From Scalesia atractyloides (taxonomy: Eukaryota; Streptophyta; Magnoliopsida; Asterales; Asteraceae): a stretch of 64,000 nt of DNA. The stretch is taken from positions 39,755,369 through 39,819,368 of the forward strand of contig CAMTDV010000027.1 of NCBI GenBank assembly GCA_947069175.1, given 5' to 3'. How positions within the stretch are numbered: position 1 is the first letter of the stretch; every line of letters starts with the position of its first letter. The position numbers were made by a program, and so were the translations under genes. Positions 21,498 through 33,742 of the stretch are shown one piece after another. The notes under the pieces were generated by a model, which was given only the letters and a program-made list of their open reading frames with translations, ran no database searches and was not told the origin of the DNA.

Positions 21498-23275
21498 GTC
21501 TTTTGCTTGTCCTCAAGTAAATCTGTCTTTCACTTTCACGTGGGTTGAATAAGGAACACATTTCCATTCTCGAGACATGAGTTAAGGTCTAATGTCATAC
21601 TTAGTTCAAAAATTTATCATTTTCAAATTATTTAACATTAATATGATTATTCTATACAAAAATGGTTATCCAAGATTAACCCGCCTTTAAAATTCACATA
21701 TCATACATATCCCTCACAATGTTCTCTCCACTCGGCTTATAATTTGGCTAATAAATAATACATTAGCACTTTTGATGTAAACACACAAACCGATTAGAAC
21801 ATATACCCGCATAAGCTTGCAACTCAATCATTCTCCACCACTCAACACAAATATTGAACACAAGTCAAAAGGTGTTGAACGGGTTGAATTGGGGATAGGC
21901 TAAGGGTATGGAATGGAATGCTTTGAAAGTGGTTAAGGTGATGAAAACTTGATTTTTATTACGCAATCACTATACTCGCATAACAATTATGAAACAATAA
22001 CTATAAGGCAAAAGTTTACGCCTTTATTCAACAACTTTCTAAACATGCATTTTTCTGTTCTTTTATGATTTTTTTTATCAAGTTTTCATCACACAGGTTA
22101 AAAATAGGGTTAAAAGGTCAAGGGCTAAATGTGTTGGTCAAATAAAAGGTTTAGGCTCAAAGTTGGCGACTAAGGGATTGATTTTTGGTAAGGATGTATA
22201 AATGGTGTAAAGTAAAAAGGTTTACCTAATGCCTTAATCATTCTTGTGTTCATATTCAGTCTATGGTCTCAAATGTATCAAAAGTTGCAGGTTCTACAAT
22301 ACATGACTAATGGTCCACTAAACCAAGAAATATATACATATATGATATGTAAAAGTGGCTCAAAAACTCACGTATAGAAGGTATGGTATGTGATATGTAT
22401 AAAGTGCAAGTTTCTTAGGCAAATTATTCCCTACCAACCACCCGTTACATACCCGCCATGTTATTTCTTTGAACATGACCATGACAAAAGATTACATGGG
22501 TTGTGCCATCCCTCATTAAGTAAGTTACTTGTGCCTTTTAAATCGCTTTAAACAAAGATATTTTGAAAAAAAAATTGAAAAATTTTCCCCCATCCCCACA
22601 CTTGAGGTCAACATTGTCCTCAATGTATAGTGTATAAATGAACGGGTCAAAATTGAAAAACTTTTTCTCCCCATCCCCACACTTGAGGTCAACATTGTCC
22701 TCAATGTGTGAAAATGGAGCTTTTAAAATGCACAAGGGATGTGACACGACTAACTTTCCCAAAATTACACCCCGGAGAATAAAATACAAACTACAATCCA
22801 CTTAATAAACAACAACGACCAAATCAAAACTAAAGGAAATGTATGCACCTGGTTTTTGCTCATTCCTCGTGTGCTCTTCAACTTCAACAAAAATAGTTGT
22901 CTCGCGAACCCAATGCACCTACAAATTTTAATCTTCGTGTAGAAGCAAGCTTCTCACAACTACAAAAATTCGTTAGTTATTTAGTTCTACCATTTTTATT
23001 AAAATAGTTACCAAGGCATATATTTTATTCAACTTTGATTTTGTGGAAAAATATTTTACAACAACAACCTAAACTCACTTTCTTAGGAATCACGGTTGCA
23101 TTTAACGTATGCAACAAGCCCTTTTAAACCTTCTGATAGCTCGGAAGGACGAGTAGGTCTCGTGAGGGTTATCTAGGGAACACAACCACAAAGTTCATTT
23201 AACTACTAACAAGAACTGAAATAAAAACTAAAATTTACACAAGAATTTACAATAACAAAGAAAACATACCGGCTC
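21498..23275 (-). other. Element D non-coding 3' region
   Basis: About 1.8 kb without a supportable ORF. It contains two further copies of the tract (CATCCCCACACTTGAGG at about 22590 and 22675 on the + strand), each followed by TCAACATTGTCCTCAATG. Confidence 0.65.
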
Positions 23276-24870
23276 ATCGTTGGTATCGTTCATTAGGATC
23301 CACCGATGGGTATGGCTGATAGGGATATCCGGTGAGGGCTGACATCATATCGTGGAAATCGTCAAGTGGCCCCCCTTCACCTTCAGCCAGCGCTGGGAAC
23401 TGTGGTGGGATGAAGCTGGAGCCAACTGCTTCGGGCCAGTGTGGAGATGGATCAGAAGGCCCGATGGGAAGAGGTAGGTTCTCATAAGATACCCAAGGCG
23501 TGTGCTCTTGATATCAGCGACCTGCCTCCCAATCTCGGTGGTGGCGCTCCAAATCATGCAAAAGTTTGGCATTATTTACCACCATCTGTTGCGCCACCGC
23601 CATAGCATGTCATCCGCGGTCTTCCAACACGTTTTGTTCAGCGCACAACCTATCTTGCTCCTCCTCCTAAGCTTGTCTTCGAGACAATTCTTGTGCTTGG
23701 TACAAGTCTTGCTTTTCCATAAAAGCCTGTTGAGCAGCCCATTGCTCTTGCTGCCTCTCCCAATACTCTTGCTCTTTGGCTCGATGAGCAGCATCTTCAT
23801 CCCAATGGGATTGTTGTTGGGCCCCCCAATCTCGCTCCCATTGTTGCCTCCGCTGTTCATATTCCTGATTCTTCCCAATACACGCGGAGACGTTATTATA
23901 TACGTCCTGCTATCCCTGGTTGTAGTTGGGGCATCCGGGTTTGCGCCGGTTTGGGATGAAAGTAGCCACCCCGGCCGAGAATTCTTGGTGTGGCTGAGTG
24001 TATCTCTAACGAGGCCCCCTTGGACCTTGAGGCGAAGCAAATCTGATCCACCGGCTTCAACACCCATAACGAATCAATCAGCAACTTATTTTGTTGCACT
24101 ATCATCGCGCTAATAAGTCGTACATATGGTATCATCTTTCGAGTATACGACTCGATCGTGTCCCAAGTGTTGATCATGACCAGATGGTGCCAAGATAACT
24201 TGGGTGTTCCGTAAAGCAAGGAGTGGAGCACCCGACAATCCGAGGCCTTCACCTTCCCTTGGTCCCCAAATCTGACCATTATGTTCTCCAGAGAGAAGGG
24301 CTGAAGAATCTTTCCTTCAACCGATATTTGACTACGAAGAGCAGCCCCGCCATAAGAATAGGGCAAAGCCGACTCAACCATTCCTTCGGGATCAGCGGTA
24401 ATGACCTTATTATCTAAAAATTGGTCAGCAGTGTAATAATCATACTCGTTGACCCCTAAAGAATCAAATCGGGCAATGCAATTCATAGTCTCGAAAGACA
24501 TAACCATCTGCCCCTCCCAGTGTCACACACCAGCTGCCATATACTCGGCGGGCCATCCTTATTCATGAACCTGAGCGAGGCCAACCACTCGCAAACAGCG
24601 GCCAAGTATACCGATCTTACACCAATCCAAAACTCTCTCCCAACCGATCCTCTCAAACATTTGAACGATCCCGATTGTTCTAAACTCCTCTACAATCAAT
24701 GTGCGCTCCGGCACAATCCGTTCCAGAACCGTTGTTTGCACCCCATTAACCATTTTCCACTTCCACAACTTAACCTCCAACCGCCTATCATTAAACCTTG
24801 AGAGAGGTTTTCGTTTATTGTTCTCCCAAGGTTCGCCGACATTACTACCCGAATTCTTTCCCATGCCCAA
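23276..24870 (-). pseudogene. Element D ORF of unknown function, in the place of pol
   Basis: Read leftwards from about 24870, protein sequence continues through RIVPERTLIVEEFRT, RIGWERVLDW, SFETMNCIARFDSLG (24500-24455), ADQFLDNKVITADPEG, DCRVLHSLLYGTPKLSWHH (about 24240-24180) and IPYVRLISAMIVQQNKL. It ends in a long Glu/Gln/Trp-rich coiled coil (about 23860-23560) and a tail NERYQR at 23276. That is about 530 residues with a few stops and shifts. It looks like the large ORF found next to gag in some Athila-like and non-autonomous plant elements. No catalytic motif is visible and I do not assign a function. Confidence 0.55.
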
Positions 24871-25573
24871 TCTTGCAGGAACACCCGATGGTCTTTATCT
24901 TCGCGGTTTTGATAATGTGGCCACTCCCTTGGTTATAATTTCATTGGTATCCTCCTTGATTACCACCTTTTTGGTACATCGAACCACGTTGATTCCTACC
25001 TTGATTATTCGTTTGAAAATTAAGGTTCATCTGATTTGAAGCATTTCCATAACGAAAGTTGGGGTGATTTCTCAACCCCGGATGATAGGTGTTTGAATTC
25101 ATATCGAACTGCTTCCGCTTGCTATAAACTTAGTTCACCTCTTCATTCGCTTGTACCATGCCCACTTGACATTCCTCAGTTTGACGTCCAATATCTCCAC
25201 AATCCTCACACACTGCAAATTGGACCGCACCCACATCATTCTTTTTCATCCGCACTAACTCCCTTTCCAAAGTGGCAATTCTATCTTTGGCGCTTGAATC
25301 AAGGTCGGGAAGAGATCGAGAAATTGGATGCTTCTTCGACCGGTCCGCCATAGCGACCGCTTTTGAATTTTCACTCATCCGCTCCAAAAAATCCCAATCA
25401 TCCTCCTCGTGATTATTCAACAAAGTCCCATTGCTAGCCGATTGTAAATACTTGTGATCATCGGCATCCAACTCCCTTACGAAGCACTTAAGCAACTCCC
25501 ACTTTGGAATTTGGTGATGAGAACACTTTCTGACCAATTCCTTGAAACGGGTCTAAGCCTCATGAAGCAACGG
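24871..25573 (-). pseudogene. Element D gag fragment
   Basis: Coding begins at the LTR edge in mid-domain: FKELVRKCSHHQIPKWELL (about 25545-25490), then SASNGTLLNNHEEDDWDFLE (about 25445-25385), the helix-rich Athila/Tat gag pattern. A zinc-knuckle relic CEDCGDIGRQTEEC follows (about 25212-25170). The C-terminus is Asn/Gln-rich with the SNTYHPGLRNHPNF motif (about 25100-25050). The N-terminal half of gag, the leader and the primer-binding site are missing. Confidence 0.7.
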
Positions 25574-26865
25574 TGTCGCGCCCCGGTCAAAGATAATATT
25601 TATATACCCAAATTACCCTTAACAATGCGTTAGTGGTAGTAAGGGGTGGAACCATGAAGCGTTTGTGGTTTGTGTTCGGATGTGATTGATTTTTTTATAA
25701 GATTGCCACTTTTTATGAAGCTTGCTATGCGATTAGTTAATTTGATTTGTGTTGAAAAGAATGTCGGAATGATTCGACGAAATTGGTTTGACTATCTAAT
25801 TACTAACTTAAAACGATTGCACGAAACTATATTACTTGATTAAAACAATGGGTTTGAAACAAGGTTCACACCCGGTTCAACAAATGCAAGACCTAGGTTA
25901 CTAACAATTTTACTTGATTCAATTGAATTTGGAATTAACAGTTTTGATATCACAAAGCTTAGGTGCCAATTGCTATCACGTATGTAATGGACCACAACAC
26001 ACTTTGTTACTTCGGACAAATAATCCCTTTCGAAAGATAAAGCATAAATACACAAACTTGTTTCACAAAGTCAAATTTTATAATCATTCGACAATTCGCA
26101 AATATAGTTCAAATGCAAGACACTTATCAATCAATTTAAAATACAATTCAAGTTGTCACAAAATCAACCAAATTCATAAAGTAACCGTAAATCTTACAAA
26201 TGTCTACACAAGGGTGAAACCTTTGGAAATTATACGCTCATGGTGAACGGAACTTGAACAATGGAGGATTGAGACTCAAACACGTACATCTTGAGCATTG
26301 ATGGTGGTGATGGTGATGATTAGGGTTTGGAATGGATAATGACGGTGGAAAAATTGGTGGATTGGTGAGGATGATGTGATGGATTAGGGTTACGAAGGGT
26401 AGATGATTGATTTGGTTGGAGATGGATGGAAGAATTGGATTGAAGTTGAAGGCTAGGGTGTTCTTGGCTCCAAGATGGTTGCTTTTTGGTTCAAACTCCC
26501 GTAACTGCCACAATTTGGTCAAACAAACAAGATAAACCTGTTCAAAATTGTAATTCTGCGACTGAACAAACTGTAGGGCGCCGACGGCCCCTAGAAAATT
26601 CATTATTTCTCCGACGCTCTAAATCACTGTCTACGCAATTTTTATCCGACGGAATATCTGAGGGGCGTTGCCGATGGTCCCACTTGGCGTCGACGACGGC
26701 CTCTCTAATGTTTGCTTTCCTGTTTTTCCATTTTGTGCTACCGGTTGATCCGTTTTTCGTTCCGAAGCTCCAAAACGCTCCCGAATAGCTCCTTAAACTT
26801 CGTAAACGTACAAAACACAGATCCAATCAAAAGTAGGCTATTCGAAACTAAAAGTCACATAAAAC
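25574..26865 (-). repeat. Element D 5' LTR, outer end lost
   Basis: A copy of 20155-21484 that stops matching at about 26865, roughly 60 bp short of the LTR end seen on the left (the left copy continues AACGTTAACTTAAACTG). No target duplication can be found. Confidence 0.85.
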
Positions 26866-27330
26866 TCCGTAAGCTTGGTTGTCGTAACCTCGGGCGTGTG
26901 GGCTTCTCCGGCAGTACAGACTGCTTCGGTTGTTGTACCCTGGGAGACAGACGCGTCGTCTTTAGTAGAGGTGTGAAATCTGTTTTAAGGGAAGTGTGTT
27001 GAACACGTGCCTCAGCCACAACCGCCAACATTTGTTTGTGCTTTTTGAAGGAAATTAATGTACAAGAAGATGTGGTTCAAGACCTCGTTGAAGCATACAC
27101 AAATGACTAAAAACACAACGAACTATACAAGAAGAAGCGGCTAAAATTCTTGTTGAAGACCATAGATTGAACCAATTTAATTACATATGTTGTATTTTAT
27201 ATATTATTTCGTTTAGATTTGTTCATGGTAAGTGCACTATAATTTCCCAAATATGTAAAGAGGGTATCTTTACTATTTTTATTTATATAATTTTTTATTA
27301 AAATTGTGACCCATATGCTACAGATATATT
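26866..27330. other. Unassigned stretch with a GC-richer block
   Basis: 26866-27010 is noticeably richer in G and C than its AT-rich surroundings and matches neither LTR of D nor other parts of the window. 27010-27330 is AT-rich without ORFs. No family recognised. Confidence 0.4.
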
Positions 27331-28663
27331 GGTCAGAAAAAGAGTATAGTTAGTGAAAGTAGTGTTATGATGACTGGATCTCTGCAAGCGAAGAAGCAAA
27401 AAAAAAAGTCTAGTTTGAAGTTTAGAGATGAAGAAGATGTTTTTACTGAATATATTGAGATTAACGAACCGGTGTCTAAATATGTTGAAATAAATGAACC
27501 AGTGAAAGAGAATGTTGAAGGTTAATGAACCAGTTGCTGCTAGTTACTGCTGAACCAATGGAAAATGAAACCGAAGGTGTTTAGATGAATAAAGGTTCAG
27601 AACCTATTGAAGAGGAAACTGTTGATTAGGATACTACAACTACTATTCACATCAAAACACGTACTTCAATGCCTACACAAACACCACCACCATAATAAAA
27701 GAGACCTGATCAAGCAGGTCCATCGTCATCAAGGGAAGAATTTCCTACACCTGGTCTTGAATCATTGGGAGAGATGGGTTACGATTACTTTGAAGAACCC
27801 AACAATGAAAAGATTCTGGAAATGCAAGAGAAGGTAACCAACCTGACTGTAATTGTTGAAAGTCTGGTTGCAGAAAAAGAAAGGTTACATAAGCAAAATG
27901 ATGAGCAACAAGTTAAAATTGACGAACATGAAGCAAGGCAACATGTACAAGCAAGCATGATGTTGAAGTATACAGATTATTTCAAAGTGTTGGAAGAAAT
28001 AATACGAATTAACTTTGGCAATGAAATTAAGGTAATGAAAGGCCAACCTAGAGAAGAAGAGATAATGTTTGCAAAGGAAGTTGAAAAACCGTTTGAGTTC
28101 AAGCTGACAACTCAAGAAAGGAATTACAAACGCTTATTATAGTCTAGAGAACAAAGATGATGAGGAGGAGGATAAAGAAGACGAAGAACAGCTTGATTAC
28201 GGTGATTCTTATGATGGTGATGATGATCAAAATGTTGATGCTGATAATCAAGGTGGAGGTGCAGGAGTGTTAGTTATTAAAATTCAAAATAAAAACATTA
28301 AAGATGATGTTAGTCAACAACAAACAGCACCAACAGTCAAATGAAAGAGAATGTTCAATGACAAGGGGAGTTTGTGGTAGATATTGAAGTTGATAATGCT
28401 TTAATCATTGCAGATGTTGTACCAGTTACATCTGTTCCTACAAATGATATTGCTAAACAATTCAAAGATGTTGAGTATGTAATTCAAGAAGGAGAGTTTG
28501 TTCATAGCTATAGGAAAGAAGAACTAGCAAAGTTGTGCAGTATTTCTAAAGAAGAAGTTGTTTTTTTATTTTGAAAAAGATATGAATGATGAAGACAGCA
28601 ACGACATTTGTCAACATTCCTGAAACTAATTATTTTGATCAAGTGGAAGTTGAAGATGACTTT
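27331..28663 (+). pseudogene. Remnant E: coiled-coil and acidic ORF, probably a retroelement accessory ORF
   Basis: Fragments on the + strand include a Lys-rich start near 27370 (SLQAKKQKKKSS), repeats of YIEINEP/YVEINEP (about 27450-27510), a coiled coil of about 60 residues (27810-27990, NEKILEMQEKVTNL onward), and a run of Asp/Glu (about 28155-28235). A last open piece at 28374-28574 contains VIQEGEFVHSYRKEELAKL. The layout of coiled coil then acidic tract is like the extra ORF after pol in some Asteraceae copia elements, but I cannot demonstrate homology. Gypsy-F begins at 28664 and truncates it. It may belong with Copia-C. Confidence 0.35.
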
Positions 28664-30023
28664 TATAACAACCCTCAATAATATCTCGAAATAAATCCGT
28701 AATCAAAACCCCTAGTGCGCACTACGAAACTTGTAATAATAAATCAGAAAACTGAACGGTTAAGAAAACATGGCGGTTAATGAACCAACCCTCACAAAAA
28801 TACCCTTACTAAACTCATGATTAAAAACCAAACCATTTAATATCAAGACCCAAGCATACGTGATAAGGATACGTGTCACGTCAAGGCACCACGTGTCAGA
28901 CCTATGCTGATCATGTGGCAGGCCTAGGCAACCTGGGCTATATAAGGGCCATGTCTACGATAGTTTCATTTGCACCAATGAATTCTAAAATCGATTCTCT
29001 GATTTCTCGTAACTCTCTGTGTATTGTATTAAACACTAATAACTGAAATGATACCCTGTCCGATTAATCGATAAACCAATCAACAAATGCCAAAGTGTTG
29101 CCTGAATAAGGCTATACTTTGTTAACTTATGTTGAGGATTTGATCTCATGATTATCATTAAAGTTTTAGTTGGGGTTATACACTAATATGGATTACATTC
29201 TGTGAAATTTGGGATTAGAATCAGAAGGCTTAAAACTATAAGTTCACTGATAAAGTGGATGCTTAATTATCAGAAGACTCTGAACTATAAACTTGTTGTT
29301 AATCAAGAGGCTGAATATCCATATGCTTAGAATCAGGAGACTTGTTAAATTAGAACTATAGATTTACATGGTGAAACATTCTCTTTTCTTCACATTATGT
29401 GATACTTAAATGTTTTTAAACCCTAAATGTTTTCCAGTTATAATTATAGTGATTAAGTTTTTATATTCTTAAATTACTGTCGGTATGTGGGGTTTGGTAT
29501 ACAATACTTGATAAGCTTTGCTATTCGAAAATTGAGGGCCAACAGTGATATGACCACAGTCGCAGGGACTGCCGAGTGACAAGTACTAATTTGAATAACT
29601 AAATGATATAAACAAATGTAAAAACCATTAATGTTGTAAATATAAGAATGTGTCTTTTATGAAAATGAATGATCTCACCAGTATGTCCTGCTAATCGAAA
29701 GTTTTTAAAATGTTCAGGTGATTACAGTAATCTGAATTTGAGTTGTGATACGACACCAAAAAGCTTAAAGAAGGGACTTATTTTATCAATTAAATTATGA
29801 AACGTTGTTTTATGTATTCGGCTTTATCCCCTATTAAAGCTACTTTTGTAAAACATGGGTTTTAGTCCCATTTGTTATAAATAAATTTATGGTGTTTCTA
29901 AAACTCTGATATTTTTCCTAACTCACGGTCTAGATAAAATTTCTGCTGCAACATTTTCAAAATAAATCGGTACCGCTTGACTGTTCACAGCTCAATCGTA
30001 GGGTGTGGTCGGGGGTTGTGACA
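28664..30023 (+). repeat. Gypsy-F 5' LTR
   Basis: The end GGGGGTTGTGACA at 30011-30023 is followed by a primer-binding site. The start TATAACAACCC at 28664 is the expected inverted partner TGTCACAACCC with two changes. Length 1360 bp. A TATA box TATATAAG lies at 28939-28946. There is no second copy in the window, so the start is inferred from the inverted end. Confidence 0.7.
28939..28946 (+). promoter_or_regulatory. TATA box in Gypsy-F LTR
   Basis: TATATAAG in the context GGGCTATATAAGGGCC, about 275 bp into the LTR, after CACGTGTC-containing sequence at 28874-28900 (an ACGT-core element). Confidence 0.6.
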
Positions 30024-30027
30024 GAAG

Positions 30028-30040
30028 TGGGATCAGAGCC
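30028..30040 (+). other. Gypsy-F primer-binding site
   Basis: TGGGATCAGAGCC lies four bases after the LTR. It is one base different from the initiator-Met complement TGGTATCAGAGCC. Confidence 0.75.
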
Positions 30041-31560
30041 ACCAGTTTAAGGGAATAGGTGTTGTGATAATACGTAAGCTTAAAGGAACGAGTTAGGAAA
30101 TTAATATTAACTGGTGGCACCTAGGATAGTATCTAGACTCAAACTAAGAAAGATGATAACATAAACTCCGAGATAAGCTAATTACTTGCATACGTATAGT
30201 GTGATGGGCATTGGTATGTCGTAGGGTGATGATTAGAACATTGTAAGTACGTAAATAAGCAGTAACACTTGGCCACTGTTGTTTCTTGTTTATTTGTACT
30301 ACTCGGTTCTTGAATATGATCCGTCATGTGAATACTAATTTACTTGTTCCTTGATGAAAACCTTAATAAAAGATGCGCCTTTAAATAATGATTTGAGAAA
30401 ATTCTATTTATGGGAAATACCATGATAATTACCTCTCCGGCAAGATTGGGTATGGTGTGGTGGACTCTCCAGCTTGTCCATGTAAGATGGGGTAGCCTCT
30501 ACGGCAAGACCGGGTAAGATGGGTAATATGATAAGTTAAAAGGTTATAGAATTCCCTAAACAGTACCATGACTTGATGCCTGTCCTGTTTTTGCAAATAT
30601 GAAGATGTTAAATACATTGACCACATGAAGGGTATGTATATTACAATATATGAAACATATGATTGTATAGATATGTATATCCATAAGTAAGAAAATCCAA
30701 AGGCCATAATGATTGGCAATTTAGATGTATCACGAGCATGTGTGCCAATTATAATTTATGTTTCTTTATCATGAACCTCTCGTATACATCTATAATTCTG
30801 ATATCGAACACTATTCCATTTGACCATCCGTCTCGTAACTTGTGAGACAAGATGAACGATCAGAATCCTTTAAGTTGGGACATATCGAAAGTATAAGAAT
30901 TCCCAATGCATTACTTTAGATTATTGACGCTAGCAGGAAACTTGTAACTAAAAGTTGTGCTAGCCACAAAACGTATAACTAAAACTTACGCTAATGAGAG
31001 TAATTCTACTTTCACTAAGAACTCTTGAGAAGATGAGAGTACCCACGAATAAATGCACTTACAAAGACTTTCTTCACCTATAATCCCACTAAGATTACTA
31101 GTAATAAAGAAGTTTGTACGGCAATACATGGGGTGCAAAGGACTAAAGTTGTCCTAACCATTAGTATATATGCTGAGAAGGATGAAGTAATGTATGCTTC
31201 AAAAATAAGGCATTTAGATGATGAGACTTGATCTTCCAAGCACAAGATAATGACATATGCCATGGAATGGAAGAATGGAAAGAACTTACAGAAAGAAAAT
31301 CTGTCTACTTCATTAAACGAATAAATGGCAACAAAGTTTCTGAATTACCATATAATTGGTGTAAATTGTCGTGGGTATACCACAAAGTTCTTGGGTATGA
31401 GAAATGGTACTAATTTTGGCTTCGCCTGAATCTGTACTAACTTTCCAATATATTTGGGGATTATCCAGTCAAATCCATAATCTAGTAAAGGTGGCCACAC
31501 CACAAATTATTAGTAGTGTTATCGAGTAATCAAATACTTTGACCAATGGGTTGATAACTT
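30041..31560 (+). other. Gypsy-F leader and unreadable gag
   Basis: By position this should hold the leader and gag, but I find no convincing gag motif. Short ORFs at 31228-31413 and on the opposite strand show no family features. AT-rich and full of stops. Confidence 0.5.
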
Positions 31561-32040
31561 GAAGAAAAACGTGGAAAATGAAGAGCTTTATATGTTTCCA
31601 TTAGGGAAGCAAATCATATTGGTCAAGGTTTTCCAAAATTGACACAAACACCTGAAAAGAAGGCGAAAACAACCAAAGATCCCAGAGGAACGCAAGAGCA
31701 TTTCCCTCACATCATTAGAGGCAAAAATGATTCCTGAGGTGATTCTTGGTACATTTCTTGTATATGACGTTGACGCTAAAGTATTATTTAACTCTAGTGC
31801 GAACCAAAGTTTTATAAATACTAATTTATTTCAAGCAATTAATCAATCTCGAATTAAACGTTGGCAAGTCTAGAACCCCACCAATATTCGTGGAGTACTT
31901 GGGAAGAAAAGATAAAAATGTCTAGGCCTTGCTTCATATGAACCTCATTGGATTCATGGTTGTGTTAGAAATGGAATGATTAGCCTCCAATCATGCTCAA
32001 GTCTCATGTGATCAGAATTTTGTTGAGATTCGTAAGCCAA
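31561..32040 (+). pseudogene. Gypsy-F protease relic
   Basis: LGTFLVYDVDAKVLFNSSANQSF at about 31747-31818 aligns by eye with the protease start (normally F-D-S-G-A-N/D-x-S-F). Both the catalytic Asp and the Gly are lost (D to N, G to S), so the site is dead even apart from the frame damage. Confidence 0.65.
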
Positions 32041-32990
32041 CAGGAGAAGTGATCACAATCCAAGGAGACAAGACCACCAAGCCGACAAAGTTAATCTCAG
32101 CAAGGAAAGCTGCAAGTTATGTACGAATGCGAGGTATAGTGTATATGATCATTTACACAAAGGATTGGAACTGTAAGAGATTCCGGCAGTATCAAGATAT
32201 TCTAACATTTTCCTCGAGGATCTACATGGACTATTGCCGATCGTGAGGAGGACCACAGAAATTACTTAATACAATGAACAACACCGGTTGCTAAAACACC
32301 CTATGGCTTAGCACCAATAGAAATACTCAAGCTAAAGAAGGAATTAGATGAAGTGCTAGAAAAAAGAGATTTCATACAACATCCACGTAGGAAGCACCAA
32401 TATCATTCGTCAAGAATAAGGGTGAATAAATGTATATGGGTGTCGAATATTAGGAAACGAATAATGTTGCAATTAAGAATCGGTAACCATTATTGTGAAT
32501 TGATGACTTATTCGATCAACTTCAAGGAGCCTGATTATTCGACCTACACTTAGGAGACCATCAACTGAAATTACTGAAAAGGGTATTCCCAAGTTTGCTT
32601 TGCGAACTAGGTATGATCATTACGAGTTTAAAGTCATGTCCTTTGGTTTAACCAATTCCACAACCGCATTTATGGACATGATGAATAGAACATGTCGACT
32701 GTACTTGGATAAATTAGTAATCATTTTTATTGATGATATACTCATTAATTCCAAAAATGATAAAGATCATGCCAAACATCTTCATTTGCCTCTAGCACTG
32801 TTGAGAAAAGAAAAGTTTTTTGCTTGATTCCCGTAAGTATGAATCTTGGCTTCTAGAAGTACAATTTCAAGTTCATTGGATTAACCATGAAAGCGTTCAT
32901 ATGATTCCTGCCAAAATTAAAGCTACCATCATGCCCTAATATCTCCTACAGAAGTTTCCTAGGATTAGCTAGATATTATCAACTGTCTAT
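32041..32990 (+). pseudogene. Gypsy-F reverse transcriptase
   Basis: The best-kept piece is at 32600-32827: RTRYDHYEFKVMSFGLTN, then YLDKLVIIFIDDILINSK with the catalytic FIDD (about 32724-32735). N-terminal RT parts (32290-32530) and the connection after 32830 are broken by many stops. It would be the polymerase of the element. Confidence 0.8.
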
Positions 32991-33742
32991 CCAATATTTT
33001 TCCTAAATAGCAGAATTGTTAACTAATTTGACATAAGGAACCAAAGATTTCATAGTTACTATGATGCATGATTTAGAAATAGGAGCGGAAATTTATGCCC
33101 TAAAAATATGGAGATATTACTTATATATTAGTAGATTCGCTATATTACAGACCATAAAAGTTTAAAATATATTTTTTGGCAAAGGAATTAAACATGAGGC
33201 AAAAACACTAGATGGAATCTCTAAGTGACTACGATTGTGAAATTCAATATCATAAAATAAAGCTAATATAGTAGCTGGTGCTTTAAACCATAAGCATCAT
33301 GAGCAATCAAAATGAGCACGTATTCTCAGATTAAATCTATGAATAGATTTAACGGAACAATTGAAAAGTACCTAGTAAGAGAAAATTTTCTGGTAAGACT
33401 AAAGGATTAAAAGGCATGATAATAGAATTTGAGAAAGATGTAAATGGAATCTGAAAATTCCATAAAAAGAAAATAATTTGATACTTAATTAAGGAACCCT
33501 ACCATAAAATAATTCTCAAAGGAACACATAAATCTAAGAATTTGAGGCATCCTAGAATTTATAGGATGTATCAATGTTTGAAGGAGAATTACTGATAGAT
33601 ATGAATGAAAAAGGACATAGCATGTTTCGAAATGTTTAACTTGTTTGCAAGTTAAAACTGAGCATTAGAAACCTTTAGGCTTACTTCAATGATTAGAAGG
33701 CCAGTATGGAAATGGGAATTGATAACAAATGGATGTTGTTAC
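32991..33742 (+). pseudogene. Gypsy-F RNase H and start of integrase
   Basis: Readable scraps include EIGAEIYALKIWRYYLY (about 33080-33128), ANIVAGALNHK (the decayed VADALSR motif, about 33262-33294), and an integrase zinc/core lead-in with MFRNV*LVCK and VWKWELIT (about 33700-33728). The integrase core is split by Copia-G at 33742. Confidence 0.65.

Larger units (their letters stand above)
20155..26865 (-). mobile_element. Element D: Athila-like gypsy derivative without pol
   Basis: Two direct repeats of about 1.3 kb (20155-21484 and 25574-26865), starting TGTCGCGCCCCG, enclose 4.1 kb. A polypurine tract at the inner edge of the left copy and all coding on the minus strand put the left copy as 3' LTR. 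Inside are a gag fragment and one further ORF; protease, RT and integrase are absent. The right LTR lacks its outer end, and no primer-binding site separates it from gag. Gag wording and the tract CAAGTGTGGGGATG are characteristic of the Athila/Tat side of Ty3/gypsy; the exact clade is inference. Confidence 0.75.
28664..33742 (+). mobile_element. Gypsy-F: decayed Ty3/gypsy, 5' part
   Basis: A 5' LTR (28664-30023), primer-binding site, then gag/protease, RT, RNase H and the beginning of integrase on the + strand, all badly mutated. The element is cut in the integrase core by Copia-G; GTTAC at 33738-33742 should be the left copy of Copia-G's target duplication. The 3' part lies right of the window. 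Confidence 0.8.

Noticed and set aside
23502..24113. 203-codon Leu-rich + strand ORF
   Set aside because: Antisense of the Gln/Glu-rich coiled coil of the element D ORF, where CAG/CAA/GAG codons reverse to Leu codons. The minus strand has the coherent protein.
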